From positions 1 to 35,706 of the forward strand of contig CACXAG010000021.1 in NCBI GenBank assembly GCA_902765585.1: a stretch of DNA of 35,706 nucleotides, read 5' to 3'. Numbering within the stretch: position 1 is the first letter of the stretch; each line of letters opens with the position of its first letter. Shown in pieces: positions 1-8,297 of this stretch. This stretch comes from an uncultured Prevotellaceae bacterium (GTDB lineage Bacteria > Bacteroidota > Bacteroidia > Bacteroidales > Bacteroidaceae). A program made the position numbers and the translations under genes. The notes beneath the pieces were generated by a model. That model was not told the origin of the DNA, did no database searches, and worked only from the letters and a program-made list of their open reading frames with translations.

Positions 1-1
1 C

Positions 2-751
2 TTCATCTATACAGGCACACCCATCGCCCTGAAGAAGAAAGTGAACGAGCAGAATTTTGGCTCAGGTCTCGCTACACGTTTGACCTGCATCCCACTGCCA
101 GCCACCAATTTCGAGATGATGAGTCGCGAGAGCACCATTGACTACGACAGCGACAATCGCCTGAAGGAATGGGCTGAGAAACTGGATAGGATGAAAGGTG
201 AGTTGACGGTTCAGCACATCGTCGATGAACTCTACGACTGGACGGCACGCCGCATGGCTGACGCTGCAGAGAATGACAGCAAGGCCGACGAGATGCTGCT
301 GAAACGCTGCGCCTATCACGGGCTGAACTTCGCGGCTCCGTTTATCGTGATGCGTCATTGGGACAAGATAAAGCAGGATGGTAACTACTGGTGTGGTGAG
401 TTCGAGACGGACGAGGTGGACTGGCGTTTGGCCGAGCTCATCGTGAACATCCAGTACGCCTGCCAGCGTCACTACTTCGGCGCGATGGCAGAGGCTTATT
501 TCGACAATAAACTGAAGGATGCCTCAGTCAACGTGCAGCGTCGACAGAAGACCTACGAGGGATTCAACCGTCTGCCTGAGGTTTTTACGACCGATGATGT
601 GATGCGCTGCTTCCAACTGAAGAACGCGTCGGCTGCCTACATGCGAATCAGCCGCCTGCAAAGGGACCACCTGATAGAGAAGGACGAGGAGTTCGTAGAA
701 GGCGGCACCACCAAGTCACGCTATCGAAAGACAGGGGTGCTGCTGTGCTAA
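2..751 (+). CDS. DUF3987-type protein, C-terminal part (cut by window edge)
   Basis: The reading frame is open from base 2, so the gene begins left of the window; a GTG at 41 is internal, not a real start. About 249 residues are present. The visible part resembles the C-terminal half of DUF3987 proteins of Bacteroidota, which are primase/helicase-like ATPases often found in integrative elements: FIYTGTP near the start, then GLATRLTCIPLP, a helical middle, and a final winged-helix-like segment (DDVMRCFQLKNASAAYMRISRLQRD). Those proteins are thought to act in replication or mobilisation of mobile DNA, but the P-loop part lies outside the window, so the role is inferred. No integrase or attachment site is visible beside it. 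A hairpin follows the stop codon at 797-822. Confidence 0.6.
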   Translation, partial: FIYTGTPIALKKKVNEQNFGSGLATRLTCIPLPATNFEMMSRESTIDYDSDNRLKEWAEKLDRMKGELTVQHIVDELYDWTARRMADAAENDSKADEMLLKRCAYHGLNFAAPFIVMRHWDKIKQDGNYWCGEFETDEVDWRLAELIVNIQYACQRHYFGAMAEAYFDNKLKDASVNVQRRQKTYEGFNRLPEVFTTDDVMRCFQLKNASAAYMRISRLQRDHLIEKDEEFVEGGTTKSRYRKTGVLLC

Positions 752-796
752 CGCCCTCACACCCTAACACCCTCACATTTCAACAAACAAGCACGA

Positions 797-822
797 CTCT
801 CCCAGCGTAAATGCTGGGAGAG
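797..822 (+). terminator. 10-bp perfect hairpin after the DUF3987 gene, possible terminator
   Basis: Bases 797-806 (CTCTCCCAGC) pair perfectly with 813-822 (GCTGGGAGAG) around a 6-base loop. The downstream sequence is CGTTCG, not a T-run, so efficient intrinsic termination is doubtful. It may be a weak or factor-assisted terminator, or a transcript 3'-end stabiliser. The rest of 752-936 shows no gene. Confidence 0.4.
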
Positions 823-936
823 CGTTCGTCCAAAGGCACCTACTGGCTCCACTTCGCAGTAAGACCGAGTGGCAATCGCAGGCGCACGAACTTTAAATAG
901 CGATAGATACTTTTTCCTAGAAAAATGGGAAAAAAC

Positions 937-967
937 TTTGATGTTTACAAAATATTGCCTATTTTTG
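937..967 (+). promoter_or_regulatory. Bacteroidota-type promoter of the SpoIIE phosphatase gene
   Basis: TTTG at 937-940, a 19-base spacer, and TATTTTTG at 960-967 match the Bacteroidota primary-sigma consensus (TTTG, 19-21 bases, TAnnTTTG). Transcription would begin near 974. This excludes an upstream in-frame ATG at 925 and fixes the start at 988. Confidence 0.75.
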
Positions 968-987
968 CAGCAGTTATCCCAAAAAAT

Positions 988-2904
988 ATGAAAAAGAGTA
1001 AGCTGTCGCGCCGCATCACATGGCGCGTTATCGGAATTATGTCGTTCTTCAATGTGCTCATCATTGGAGCCATCATCGCGTTTGTCCTGATGTTCTCGCT
1101 CGCTAATGGCAGCATGCGCGGCCAGTACGTGACCGACGGCATTGCCAGCAATGTTGAGACGATGTTCCGTTTGGCGAAGACCGTCACATTCAATAACCGT
1201 ACCGACATCGAGGCTCATTTGGACAGTCCCGAGCAGGTCTTCGACGCGCTGGAGCGTATTATAAAGCTCAACAAGGGGCTGGCAGGATGTTTTGTTGCCT
1301 TCGAGCCTGACTACTTCAAAGGACAGGGCCGATGGTTCGAAGCCTATGCCTACCACGCCGATAGTACGCACATTGAAAGCCGGCAGATAGGCTCCCCACA
1401 GCACGACTATTTCAATGGCGCGTGGTATCAGCAAGGACTATCCTTAGAGCGTAACGATAACGGATACCTGACAGACTTGTACTACGACGGCACCGTCAAC
1501 AGCGGTATGTTCTGCAGCTACGTCATACCCATCTTCGACCGTCAGGGGCAAAAAATCGGCGTCTATGGCGTTGACCTGAGTCTTAAAATGCTGAACACAG
1601 CCATCGACGAAGCGATGAGAAATGTCAGGAAAGAATTCTACGTCGATACGCCAAGCGACATCTCTTCTGACGATGAAATCTATTTCTCCATTCAGATTAT
1701 AGACAGCAAGGGCAACAGGATTGCCGGTTCCGACTCCCTCGACATCAGTATGCTCAAAGCCAAGCAAGAGCTGGTGGATGTGGAACTCGACATGAAGGAC
1801 CTGAAGGGTACGCCCTATTATGTGAATACCACGCAGTTAGGCAATACGGGCTGGACGCTGGTGGTGTTCCAGCATCACGAGCTGGTGTATACATGGGGTA
1901 TCATACTTGCCATATTCATCGGCTTATGCATGGGCATCGGCGCTATCATCATCTTCTTCTTCACGAGCCGCAGCATCCGCCGCGCTATGCAGCCGTTGGC
2001 ATTCCTGTCAGAGTCGGCCCAGGAGGTGGCCAAGGGAAACTTCGACGCATCGCTGCCCACGTTCAGGCACCACGACGAAGTGGCTCAGCTGCGCGACTCG
2101 TTCGGCACCATGCAACAGTCGCTGAAGCAGTATGTGGAGGAGCTGAAGGCGTCGACCGCCGCCAAGGCCTCCATCGAGAGTGAGCTGAACGTGGCGCACG
2201 GCATCCAGATGAGCATGATACCCAAGTCATTCCCCGCCTTCCCCAACCGCAAAGACATAGAGCTCTATGCCTCGCTGACACCTGCCAAAGCTGTCGGCGG
2301 CGACCTCTATGACTTCTTCATCCACAACGAGAAGCTGTTCTTCTGCATTGGCGACGTGTCGGGCAAAGGCGTGCCGGCATCGCTGGTCATGGCTGTGAGC
2401 CGCACGCTCTTCCGCAACATCACGGCCCATACCGATAAGCCGAGACATATTGTGGAGACCATGAACGCGAACATCTGCGAGGGCAACGACAGCTGCATGT
2501 TCGTTACGCTGTTTGTTGGCGTATTTGACTTGCAGACCGGCCATCTGCGCTATTGCAATGCCGGCCATGAGTCGCCATACGTTCATGACACCATGCTTCC
2601 GTGTGACTCCAACCTGCCTGTCGGTATCATGCCAGGCTATGAATACTCTGAGCAAGAAGCGGACATCACTCCTGGAATGACCCTTTTCCTTTATACCGAC
2701 GGTCTGACCGAGGCCGAGAGCGGCAAGCGTGAGTTGTTTGGAAGAGAGCGTGTCAACGATGTCATCTCTGATTTTTCTGGTTCTCCTCAGCAGCTTATCG
2801 AGACCATGACAGGCGCTGTTCACCAGTTTGTCGGTGACACCGAGCAAAGCGACGACCTCACAATGCTTGCATTTAAATACAATGGGAGTTTATCAATGAG
2901 ATAA
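988..2904 (+). CDS. Membrane-anchored SpoIIE/RsbU-type PP2C phosphatase with dCache and HAMP domains
   Basis: This 638-residue protein reads as a signalling receptor. A basic N-terminus and transmembrane segment (about residues 14-38) lead to a periplasmic region resembling a dCache sensor (W-x-Y-x-D and VYGVDLS motifs), then a second membrane span (about 303-328), a HAMP linker, a short coiled coil, and a C-terminal SpoIIE phosphatase domain. Metal-binding motifs are visible: VGGDLYDFF near 436, GDVSGKGVPA near 455, YTDGLTEAE near 569 and SDDLTML close to the end. Such enzymes usually dephosphorylate anti-sigma-factor antagonists in partner-switching systems; no anti-sigma partner lies nearby, so the target is unknown. 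The start at 988 is set by the promoter. It converges on the cupin-MsrA gene with 10 bases between the stops. Confidence 0.88.
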   Translation: MKKSKLSRRITWRVIGIMSFFNVLIIGAIIAFVLMFSLANGSMRGQYVTDGIASNVETMFRLAKTVTFNNRTDIEAHLDSPEQVFDALERIIKLNKGLAGCFVAFEPDYFKGQGRWFEAYAYHADSTHIESRQIGSPQHDYFNGAWYQQGLSLERNDNGYLTDLYYDGTVNSGMFCSYVIPIFDRQGQKIGVYGVDLSLKMLNTAIDEAMRNVRKEFYVDTPSDISSDDEIYFSIQIIDSKGNRIAGSDSLDISMLKAKQELVDVELDMKDLKGTPYYVNTTQLGNTGWTLVVFQHHELVYTWGIILAIFIGLCMGIGAIIIFFFTSRSIRRAMQPLAFLSESAQEVAKGNFDASLPTFRHHDEVAQLRDSFGTMQQSLKQYVEELKASTAAKASIESELNVAHGIQMSMIPKSFPAFPNRKDIELYASLTPAKAVGGDLYDFFIHNEKLFFCIGDVSGKGVPASLVMAVSRTLFRNITAHTDKPRHIVETMNANICEGNDSCMFVTLFVGVFDLQTGHLRYCNAGHESPYVHDTMLPCDSNLPVGIMPGYEYSEQEADITPGMTLFLYTDGLTEAESGKRELFGRERVNDVISDFSGSPQQLIETMTGAVHQFVGDTEQSDDLTMLAFKYNGSLSMR

Positions 2905-2914
2905 TACGATAACT

Positions 2915-3841
2915 TTATCTTTTCTCCCTGGCTTGTTTGGCGAACTCGAATAACGACAGAGGAAGGTGGCAATAGCCGTCGGGATTCTTGTCAAGATAGT
3001 CCTGGTGATACTCTTCGGCGGTATAGAAGTTCTGCAGAGGTAGTTTCTCTACGGCCAAGGGTTGCTCGTAGTTCTTCTGTTCTTCGGCAAAGACCTTCTC
3101 GATGACGGGCAAATCTGCTGGGTCAGTATAATAGACACCAGTGCGATAGCGCGTTCCCTCGTCGTGGCCTTGCTTGTTGAGACTCGTAGGGTCGATGGCC
3201 TTGAAGAACATCCGCAAAAGGAATTCGAGGCTGACCACATCAGGATAGTACCGCACAAATACCGTCTCTGCAAAGCCCGTCGTGTCGGTATAGACCTCTT
3301 TATACGTCGGATGCTCCGTATGTCCGTTGGCGAATCCTACTTCCGTCAGGGCTACGCCCTCAATTTGCTTGAAGAAATGCTCCGTTCCCCAGAAACAGCC
3401 TCCTGCAAGGTAGATGTCCTTTGTGGGCTTTGTTTCCAGGATACCGTCCACTTCGTGTTCTACGAAGGGACCGGCCTTGCATTCCAGCAGAACACTCGGC
3501 TCCAGGCACTCCAGCCCATGCCAGACGTTCTTAGGAATGTCCACACCATAGCGGCCACTCTCCTGACTAATGACGCAGGATTCTGCAATTTCGCCCTCGT
3601 CATTGTAGGTGGTCACGCGCACCTTTCCTTTTAGAATCACAAAGGTTTCGTCCTTGTCAGGATGGTGATGCACAGGAATAAACGTACCCGGTTCCAAAGC
3701 ATTGAGGAATCGGTGGCACTTGTCCTGCAAACTCTGATGGAAGTTATAGTTCTTCCTCAGCCTCGGCGACTTCTTGGCTTCTTCGGCCAATCCGTTCATT
3801 AAGTTATCGTCTATTATCTTAAATGCAATCTTTGTAGCCAT
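2915..3841 (-). CDS. msrA: WbuC-like cupin fused to peptide methionine sulfoxide reductase A
   Basis: The 308-residue product has two parts. Residues 1-140 form a WbuC-like cupin: HHHPDKDE at 58-65 and a later H108 look like the metal-binding set. Residues 141-308 are MsrA, with catalytic Cys149 in AGGCFWG, the family motif EVGFANGHTEHPTYKEV, and YHQDYLDKNPDGYCHLP near the end. MsrA reduces methionine-S-sulfoxide in proteins; the cupin half is usually annotated with lipopolysaccharide or sugar genes and its role here is unknown. There is no signal peptide, so a cytoplasmic location is likely. An alternative in-frame ATG lies at 3859 (6 extra residues). The gene follows the tRNA-Arg terminator. 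Confidence 0.88.
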   Translation of the reverse strand: MATKIAFKIIDDNLMNGLAEEAKKSPRLRKNYNFHQSLQDKCHRFLNALEPGTFIPVHHHPDKDETFVILKGKVRVTTYNDEGEIAESCVISQESGRYGVDIPKNVWHGLECLEPSVLLECKAGPFVEHEVDGILETKPTKDIYLAGGCFWGTEHFFKQIEGVALTEVGFANGHTEHPTYKEVYTDTTGFAETVFVRYYPDVVSLEFLLRMFFKAIDPTSLNKQGHDEGTRYRTGVYYTDPADLPVIEKVFAEEQKNYEQPLAVEKLPLQNFYTAEEYHQDYLDKNPDGYCHLPLSLFEFAKQAREKR

Positions 3842-3875
3842 AACAATTATATTATTCATTTACAAACTCTACATA

Positions 3876-3904
3876 AAAGAAAAGTCGCTAAATTTCAGCG
3901 ACTT
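3876..3904 (-). terminator. Intrinsic terminator of tRNA-Arg
   Basis: On the minus strand an 8-bp stem (AAGTCGCT/AGCGACTT, positions 3904-3897 and 3889-3882) with a 7-base loop is followed by TTCTTTT. It lies 11 bases after the tRNA CCA end. Confidence 0.8.
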
Positions 3905-3915
3905 ATGTTCTGATT

Positions 3916-3992
3916 TGGTGATTCCGTCGGGATTCGAACCCGAGACCCACAGCTTAGAAGGCTGTTGCTCTATCCAGCTGAGCTACGGAACC
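3916..3992 (-). tRNA. tRNA-Arg (anticodon TCT)
   Basis: A full cloverleaf reads on the minus strand. The acceptor stem is GGTTCCG with CGGAATC (one G-T pair), the D arm GCTC/GAGC, the anticodon stem ACAGC/GCTGT with loop CTTCTAA (anticodon TCT), and the T arm TCGGG/CCCGA with loop TTCGAAT. The discriminator is A and CCA is encoded (3918-3916). It decodes AGA/AGG arginine codons. It has its own promoter and terminator, and no integrated element is visible at its 3' end. Confidence 0.97.
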
Positions 3993-4007
3993 CCACAAAG
4001 CAAAATT

Positions 4008-4029
4008 TCGGCTGCAAAGGTACTAAAAA
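4008..4029 (-). promoter_or_regulatory. Promoter core of tRNA-Arg, identical to the rplU promoter core
   Basis: On the minus strand TACCTTTG (4022-4015) matches TAnnTTTG and lies 22 bases before the tRNA 5' end. No good TTTG element sits at the usual distance. The 22 bases from 4029 down to 4008 are identical to 29144-29165 ahead of rplU. Confidence 0.7.
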
Positions 4030-4046
4030 AATATGAAACAGCACGC

Positions 4047-5135
4047 TTATTCCAAAGAAATTTTTCGTTCACCCTGCTTTTTGCTGCAAATGATGCGCAT
4101 CACCTTGACAATATCATCATTCTGCGGCGATATGGCCAGGGCCACATGGCCCATCGTACGACGCAGGTTAATCTCGACGCAGGGATGCAGGAGTCCTGGA
4201 GTCTGAACCGTGGAATCGGGTGCGTTCACCACCATCATATCAATGCCGAAAGGTCCGCGGTAGGCTCCCAGGTCCAGCATGCCGATGACGGCATCGCGCA
4301 CGTCGTCCAACAGCGACAGGGGCACATAGTGTCCCATCATCTCGCGCTTGGTCTGCTCGGTGGCGAGGATATTGCCGGTATAGGCCCCGTTGGCGGTATG
4401 GAACAGCGACAGGCCGAGATAACGGATGCCGTCGTCAGTAGACTCGAACTCCATGCCGAAGTCCTTGACCTTATGGTAGAACGGTTCCACCATGACGCTG
4501 CCCTGCGAGGCGACGACGTTGCGGAACCAGCCCGCCTGACTGGCAAGGGGTGTGCGGTCGGAGGACAGGAAACGCAGGCCACGGCCGCTGGACGACCAGG
4601 GGGACTTCATCACCACCTGTCCATAGCGTTGCAGCAGTTCTTCCACCTCCTGGGCTTCGCTGCACTCAAACGACTCACCAACGGTGCCTTGCAGTCGCAG
4701 GCTGGGCAGCAGCTTGGCGGCTGTACGACGATGCGACAGTTGCCGCACCAGTTCCAGATACTCGTCCGACGGCAGCAGACTGTCGGCGATGCCCTTGCGA
4801 CGCAGGACAGCCCGCAGGGCCAAATCCCAGCCCCACGGTTCTATGCGCGTTATCGGCATTTTGGGAGTCAGGCTTTGGCTACTTGCAAACTGGATTGTTT
4901 TACCTTGCAGACAGGTTGTTTGCACGCCACGGGCGACACGCCTGCTGAGGCGGTCGTAGGCTTTCTGTGCCGATTCCTCGTGTTCCACCCAGACAACATC
5001 CCCGTCCTCTGCCCATAGGGCCGGCAGGAAGCCAAGGTTGGCACGCAACTGGCGTCCAGCATGGGGAGCGGTGAAATTGGCCAGATGGCTGGCCAGGGCG
5101 ATGTCGTGTTCAGGGTTAAAGATATGTAGTGTCAT
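4047..5135 (-). CDS. ATP-grasp-like protein of unknown substrate
   Basis: This 362-residue protein opens with MTLHIFNPEHDIAL. Its C-terminal two thirds look like an ATP-grasp fold: VVMKSPWSSSGRGL is a typical nucleotide-binding lysine and glycine-rich loop, VMVEPFYHKVKDFGMEF matches the next strand and adenine-contact region, and GPFGIDMMV followed by CVEINLRRTMGHVA supplies the Glu and Asn expected for metal binding. ATP-grasp enzymes join a carboxylate to an amine or thiol through an acyl-phosphate; the substrate cannot be read from sequence. There is no signal peptide. It is the last gene of a leftward run and begins 36 bases after the TPR gene. Confidence 0.7.
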   Translation of the reverse strand: MTLHIFNPEHDIALASHLANFTAPHAGRQLRANLGFLPALWAEDGDVVWVEHEESAQKAYDRLSRRVARGVQTTCLQGKTIQFASSQSLTPKMPITRIEPWGWDLALRAVLRRKGIADSLLPSDEYLELVRQLSHRRTAAKLLPSLRLQGTVGESFECSEAQEVEELLQRYGQVVMKSPWSSSGRGLRFLSSDRTPLASQAGWFRNVVASQGSVMVEPFYHKVKDFGMEFESTDDGIRYLGLSLFHTANGAYTGNILATEQTKREMMGHYVPLSLLDDVRDAVIGMLDLGAYRGPFGIDMMVVNAPDSTVQTPGLLHPCVEINLRRTMGHVALAISPQNDDIVKVMRIICSKKQGERKISLE

Positions 5136-5171
5136 TGTCGTGTCGTTTGGGGGCTGTGGGCGACGGCGCTG

Positions 5172-7187
5172 CTACTTGCTGGCGCGCTGGTGTTTGATGA
5201 TGCTATAGGCAGCATAGAGTCCTAGCTCGCCTGCCTTCGATAGGTCGCTGACGGCATCTGCCTGTCGGTGGCTGGCCATGTGTACCAGACCACGGTTGTA
5301 CCACGCCTCGGCCAGATTGGGATCCAGCTCTATGCTGCGCGTGTAGTCCTCGATGGCATGCAGGTAGTCGTGACGCTCGGCATAGACATTGCCGCGGTTA
5401 TAATATAGGTAAGCATTCTCGCCATAGCGGATGGCATCGGTGAGGTCGCTGAGGACGTTGGCGGTCAGCATCTTCACGTCGGTGCCCTGCGAGGCGTTGA
5501 ACTTGTTCAGGCGCGACTGGCAGACAGCACGCTGCCAGTAGGCAATGGAGGAAGTGGAGTCGGTCTGCAGGTAGGTGGAGAGGTCGTCGATGGCACTCTC
5601 GTAGTTCTGGATGACGCTATAGGCAATGGCCCTGCGCAACAGCAGCGGCTGTGCCTGCTGGATGGTGCGGGTGCGGTCGATTTGGGCGCTGAGAGTGTCG
5701 AGGCGTACAAAGTAGCGCTGGGTGGCAGCCTCGCCCAAGGTAGCCTGGCTGCAGGCGATGTGCAGCTGGAAGTCGGCAGGCAGCGTGTGGTTGAGGGAAT
5801 CCACCTGTCGGTCGTAGGCGATATACTGCTTGACGGTACTGATTTGCCGCTCGGTGGTCAGCATATACATGGGCATATAGTCCATGCCGACACGGCGGTT
5901 CTGCACACGTCCGCGATAGTCGCTCTGGTACTCGTGTTCCATCTCCTGTTCGTCGGCAACAGCCAGCTGGTTGTACTTCTCGATGTCGTCGTCGCTGCGC
6001 TTGCGCATCTGCTTCTTCGAGAGTCGTGGCTGTTTGCCGAAGCGCTTGTCTATCTGGGCTTTCAGGATGCGGAACTCATCCAGCTCGGCCTGCTTGGTCA
6101 TGCCTAACTTCCTATAGCACTGGGCGCGCTGGTGCAGACCCGTCCAGAAGTTAGGATACTGCTCGATGACCTTCGAGTAGTCGCGGATGGCAGCACGGGG
6201 ATTGCCCGTCTGCTCCAACAGCAGGGCGCGGTTGTAGAGGGCCATCAGGTTGTCGGGTTCCAGACGCAGCACGAAGTCGAAGTCGGTGATGGCACGGTTG
6301 TCATCGCCCACCTGGGCACGCAGCAGTCCACGGTTGTAGTGTCCTAAGAAGTTGTTGGGCTCGAAGTCGAGGGCTGTATCGTAGTCTGCCATAGCTCCAC
6401 GCAGGTTGCTCTGGTTGAAGCGTGCCAAGGCGCGGTTGATGTAGAGACCGGCATTCTTGGGCAGCAGGTGTATGGCCTTGTCGAGGTATCCTTCTCCTTC
6501 CTTCCATTCGCTGCGGGCCAGACTGATGACAGCCCGCTGGGCCCACGTGTTGCCGTCGTAGGCATCGAGTTCCAGACTCTTGTCCAACGATGCGATGGCC
6601 TGAGTCGTGTCTTTCTTCAGCAGATAAGCCTCAGCCTGCATGGCGAAGACGCGAGCGTTCTTGCTCCAGCGCACAGCCATCGAGTCAATCTCCGCCAGTG
6701 CCCCGTCGTAGTCTTTCTGCTGGATGCGGCAGAGGGCGCGGTTGTGCCACAGCGTTTGTCCCTCAGGGTCGTAGCGCAGGGCAGCATTGTAGTCCTCAAT
6801 GGCGGCGGCATAGTTCTTCTGCTGGATGCGACAAAGTCCGCGCAACTCGTAGATACCCGTCACGTAGGGATTGCGGCGGATGGCTTCCGAACAGTCGCTC
6901 TCTGCCCCAACGTAGTCGTCCAGGTAGTATTTGGCTATGCCGCGATAGAACCAAGGCTCATAGAGATAGGGCCTGGCATTGATGACCTGATTGAAATACT
7001 GGATGGAGAGCACATAGTCCTCATAGTAGAGGGCCGAGCGCCCGATGGTCAGCAGGCGGTTGGTATTGAACTGGGCAAAGGCGCGCTGTGCGCTAAACAA
7101 AAAATAAAAAATAACGAATAAGAAACTAACAAGTCGCATCCATCGCCACTTATTTGAGCAAAGAACTATCATTCCCTGACTTGTCAT
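5172..7187 (-). CDS. Secreted tetratricopeptide-repeat protein
   Basis: The 671-residue product has an N-terminal hydrophobic segment (MRLVSFLFVIFYFLFSAQRAFAQ) that reads as a signal peptide, followed by two blocks of TPR units separated by a charged, non-repeat linker (around KKQMRKRSDDDIEKYNQL). Repeats such as AWYNRGLVHMASHRQADAV and LWHNRALCRIQQKDYDGAL show the usual W/Y, G/A and aromatic positions; I estimate 11 to 13 repeats. It is probably a periplasmic scaffold with no enzyme motif. The start is uncertain: ATG at 7187, 7172 or 7139; the 7139 start gives the cleanest signal peptide. It follows def by 65 bases in the same leftward run. Confidence 0.82.
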   Translation of the reverse strand: MTSQGMIVLCSNKWRWMRLVSFLFVIFYFLFSAQRAFAQFNTNRLLTIGRSALYYEDYVLSIQYFNQVINARPYLYEPWFYRGIAKYYLDDYVGAESDCSEAIRRNPYVTGIYELRGLCRIQQKNYAAAIEDYNAALRYDPEGQTLWHNRALCRIQQKDYDGALAEIDSMAVRWSKNARVFAMQAEAYLLKKDTTQAIASLDKSLELDAYDGNTWAQRAVISLARSEWKEGEGYLDKAIHLLPKNAGLYINRALARFNQSNLRGAMADYDTALDFEPNNFLGHYNRGLLRAQVGDDNRAITDFDFVLRLEPDNLMALYNRALLLEQTGNPRAAIRDYSKVIEQYPNFWTGLHQRAQCYRKLGMTKQAELDEFRILKAQIDKRFGKQPRLSKKQMRKRSDDDIEKYNQLAVADEQEMEHEYQSDYRGRVQNRRVGMDYMPMYMLTTERQISTVKQYIAYDRQVDSLNHTLPADFQLHIACSQATLGEAATQRYFVRLDTLSAQIDRTRTIQQAQPLLLRRAIAYSVIQNYESAIDDLSTYLQTDSTSSIAYWQRAVCQSRLNKFNASQGTDVKMLTANVLSDLTDAIRYGENAYLYYNRGNVYAERHDYLHAIEDYTRSIELDPNLAEAWYNRGLVHMASHRQADAVSDLSKAGELGLYAAYSIIKHQRASK

Positions 7188-7233
7188 TTAGCTTTAAATC
7201 GTTATTTTTTTATTTATTATTTATTATTTTTTC

Positions 7234-7276
7234 TTTAGCCCGCAAGGGCGCCTTATTTAGCCCGCAAGGGCGCCTT
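7234..7276 (-). repeat. Two tandem 21-base copies at the 3' end of def
   Basis: Positions 7234-7254 and 7256-7276 are identical 21-base sequences with a period of 22. Each holds the small palindrome GCCC-TTGC-GGGC. The upstream copy encodes the last residues of peptide deformylase (APLRAK), the stop codon falls at the junction, and the second copy is untranslated. It looks like a recent slippage duplication. Confidence 0.85.
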
Positions 7277-7819
7277 CGTCTTGTAACCGCAGCGGTAGCG
7301 GCCCTGCGTCAGGGCTTTCAGCTTGCTCTTGATGAGCTGCTTGCGCAACGGAGAGATGTGGTCGACAAACATCTTGCCGTCCAGATGGTCGAACTCGTGC
7401 TGCATGACACGAGCCAGATAGCCTTCTATCCACTCATCGTGGTGCTGGAACTGTTCGTCGTCCCATTCCACATGGATGCGCGTGGGACGCACCACCTTCT
7501 CATGGATGGCAGGCAACGACAGGCAACCCTCTTCAGAGGTATCGGTCGTGCTGTCATCATATTCCACGATATGCGGATTGATGTAGACCTGACGGAAACC
7601 CTTGTATTCAGGAAAATCCTCGCTGATGACATCCAGGTCGATGACCGACATACGGATGGCACGGCCTATCTGGGGCGCTGCCAGTCCGATGCCTTCACTC
7701 TCGGCCAGCGTCTCCCACATGTCGGCAATCAGCTGCTGCAGTTCGGGATAGTCGGGGGTGATGTCTTCTGCTACCTTGCGCAGGACAGGCTGCCCATATA
7801 TATAAATAGGTAGAATCAT
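7253..7819 (-). CDS. def: Peptide deformylase
   Basis: Removes the formyl group from the N-terminal methionine of new proteins in the cytoplasm. All three family motifs are present in the 188 residues: [10 protein letters not shown] (43-52), EGCLSLP with metal ligand Cys99, and QHEFDHLDG with ligands His141 and His145 and catalytic Glu142. The length is normal for the family, with a short basic C-terminal tail (KTKAPLRAK) altered by the tandem repeat. It lies 23 bases after ruvX and is co-oriented with it. Confidence 0.97.
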   Translation of the reverse strand: MILPIYIYGQPVLRKVAEDITPDYPELQQLIADMWETLAESEGIGLAAPQIGRAIRMSVIDLDVISEDFPEYKGFRQVYINPHIVEYDDSTTDTSEEGCLSLPAIHEKVVRPTRIHVEWDDEQFQHHDEWIEGYLARVMQHEFDHLDGKMFVDHISPLRKQLIKSKLKALTQGRYRCGYKTKAPLRAK

Positions 7820-7842
7820 TTACGATTTGACAATTTAATAAT

Positions 7843-8259
7843 TTACAATTTGCGCGAACGCATATAATCCTCAAGAATGATGGTGGCACTGATTTCATCG
7901 ACCAGAGCCTTGTCTTGTCGGGCCTTTTTCCGAAGACCGCCATCAATCATCGCCTGATGAGCCAATACCGACGTAAAGCGCTCGTCATAGTATTCAATCG
8001 GTATAGACGGCATGGCCTTCTTCCAGCGGTTGACAAACTGCTGCACACGCGCCAGATTCTCACTGGGCTGGCCGTTGGGCTGTCGCGGCTCGCCAATGAC
8101 GATGCGCTCTACTGGTTCGCGTCCGACATAAGCCGTCAGATAGTCAAAGAGCTCATGAGTAGCAACAGTCGCCAACCCGCCAGCTATCAGCTGCAACGGG
8201 TCGGTGACTGCCAGTCCGGTTCGTTTCTTACCGTAATCTATTGATAAAATGCGTGCCAC
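7843..8259 (-). CDS. ruvX: YqgF/RuvX Holliday-junction resolvase-like nuclease
   Basis: The 138-residue protein has an RNase H-like YqgF fold: SIDYGKKRTGLAV at the N-terminus with the first catalytic Asp (residue 8), IVIGEPRQPNGQ in the middle, YYDERFTS, and DEISATIILEDYM near the end with the final acidic residues. Members are implicated in 16S rRNA 5'-end processing and Holliday-junction cleavage. The start codon is GTG at 8259, the first in-frame initiator before MARILSIDYG. It is the second gene of the SPOR, ruvX, def run. Confidence 0.93.
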   Translation of the reverse strand: MARILSIDYGKKRTGLAVTDPLQLIAGGLATVATHELFDYLTAYVGREPVERIVIGEPRQPNGQPSENLARVQQFVNRWKKAMPSIPIEYYDERFTSVLAHQAMIDGGLRKKARQDKALVDEISATIILEDYMRSRKL

Positions 8260-8297
8260 ACTTCGACCTAACAGGTTGAAGAATGTTTCTAAAACGA

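Noticed and set aside
752-780. CACCCT-type short repeats after the DUF3987 gene
   Set aside because: Only two to three imperfect units; not an array and no CRISPR spacing.
3916-3992. tRNA-Arg as an integration site
   Set aside because: No integrase beside it and no second copy of the tRNA 3' end noticed in the window; the flanks are core genes.
3774-5018. Long plus-strand open frame across tRNA-Arg and the ATP-grasp gene
   Set aside because: It runs through the tRNA and is antisense to a protein with clear motifs; a product of high-GC coding on the other strand.
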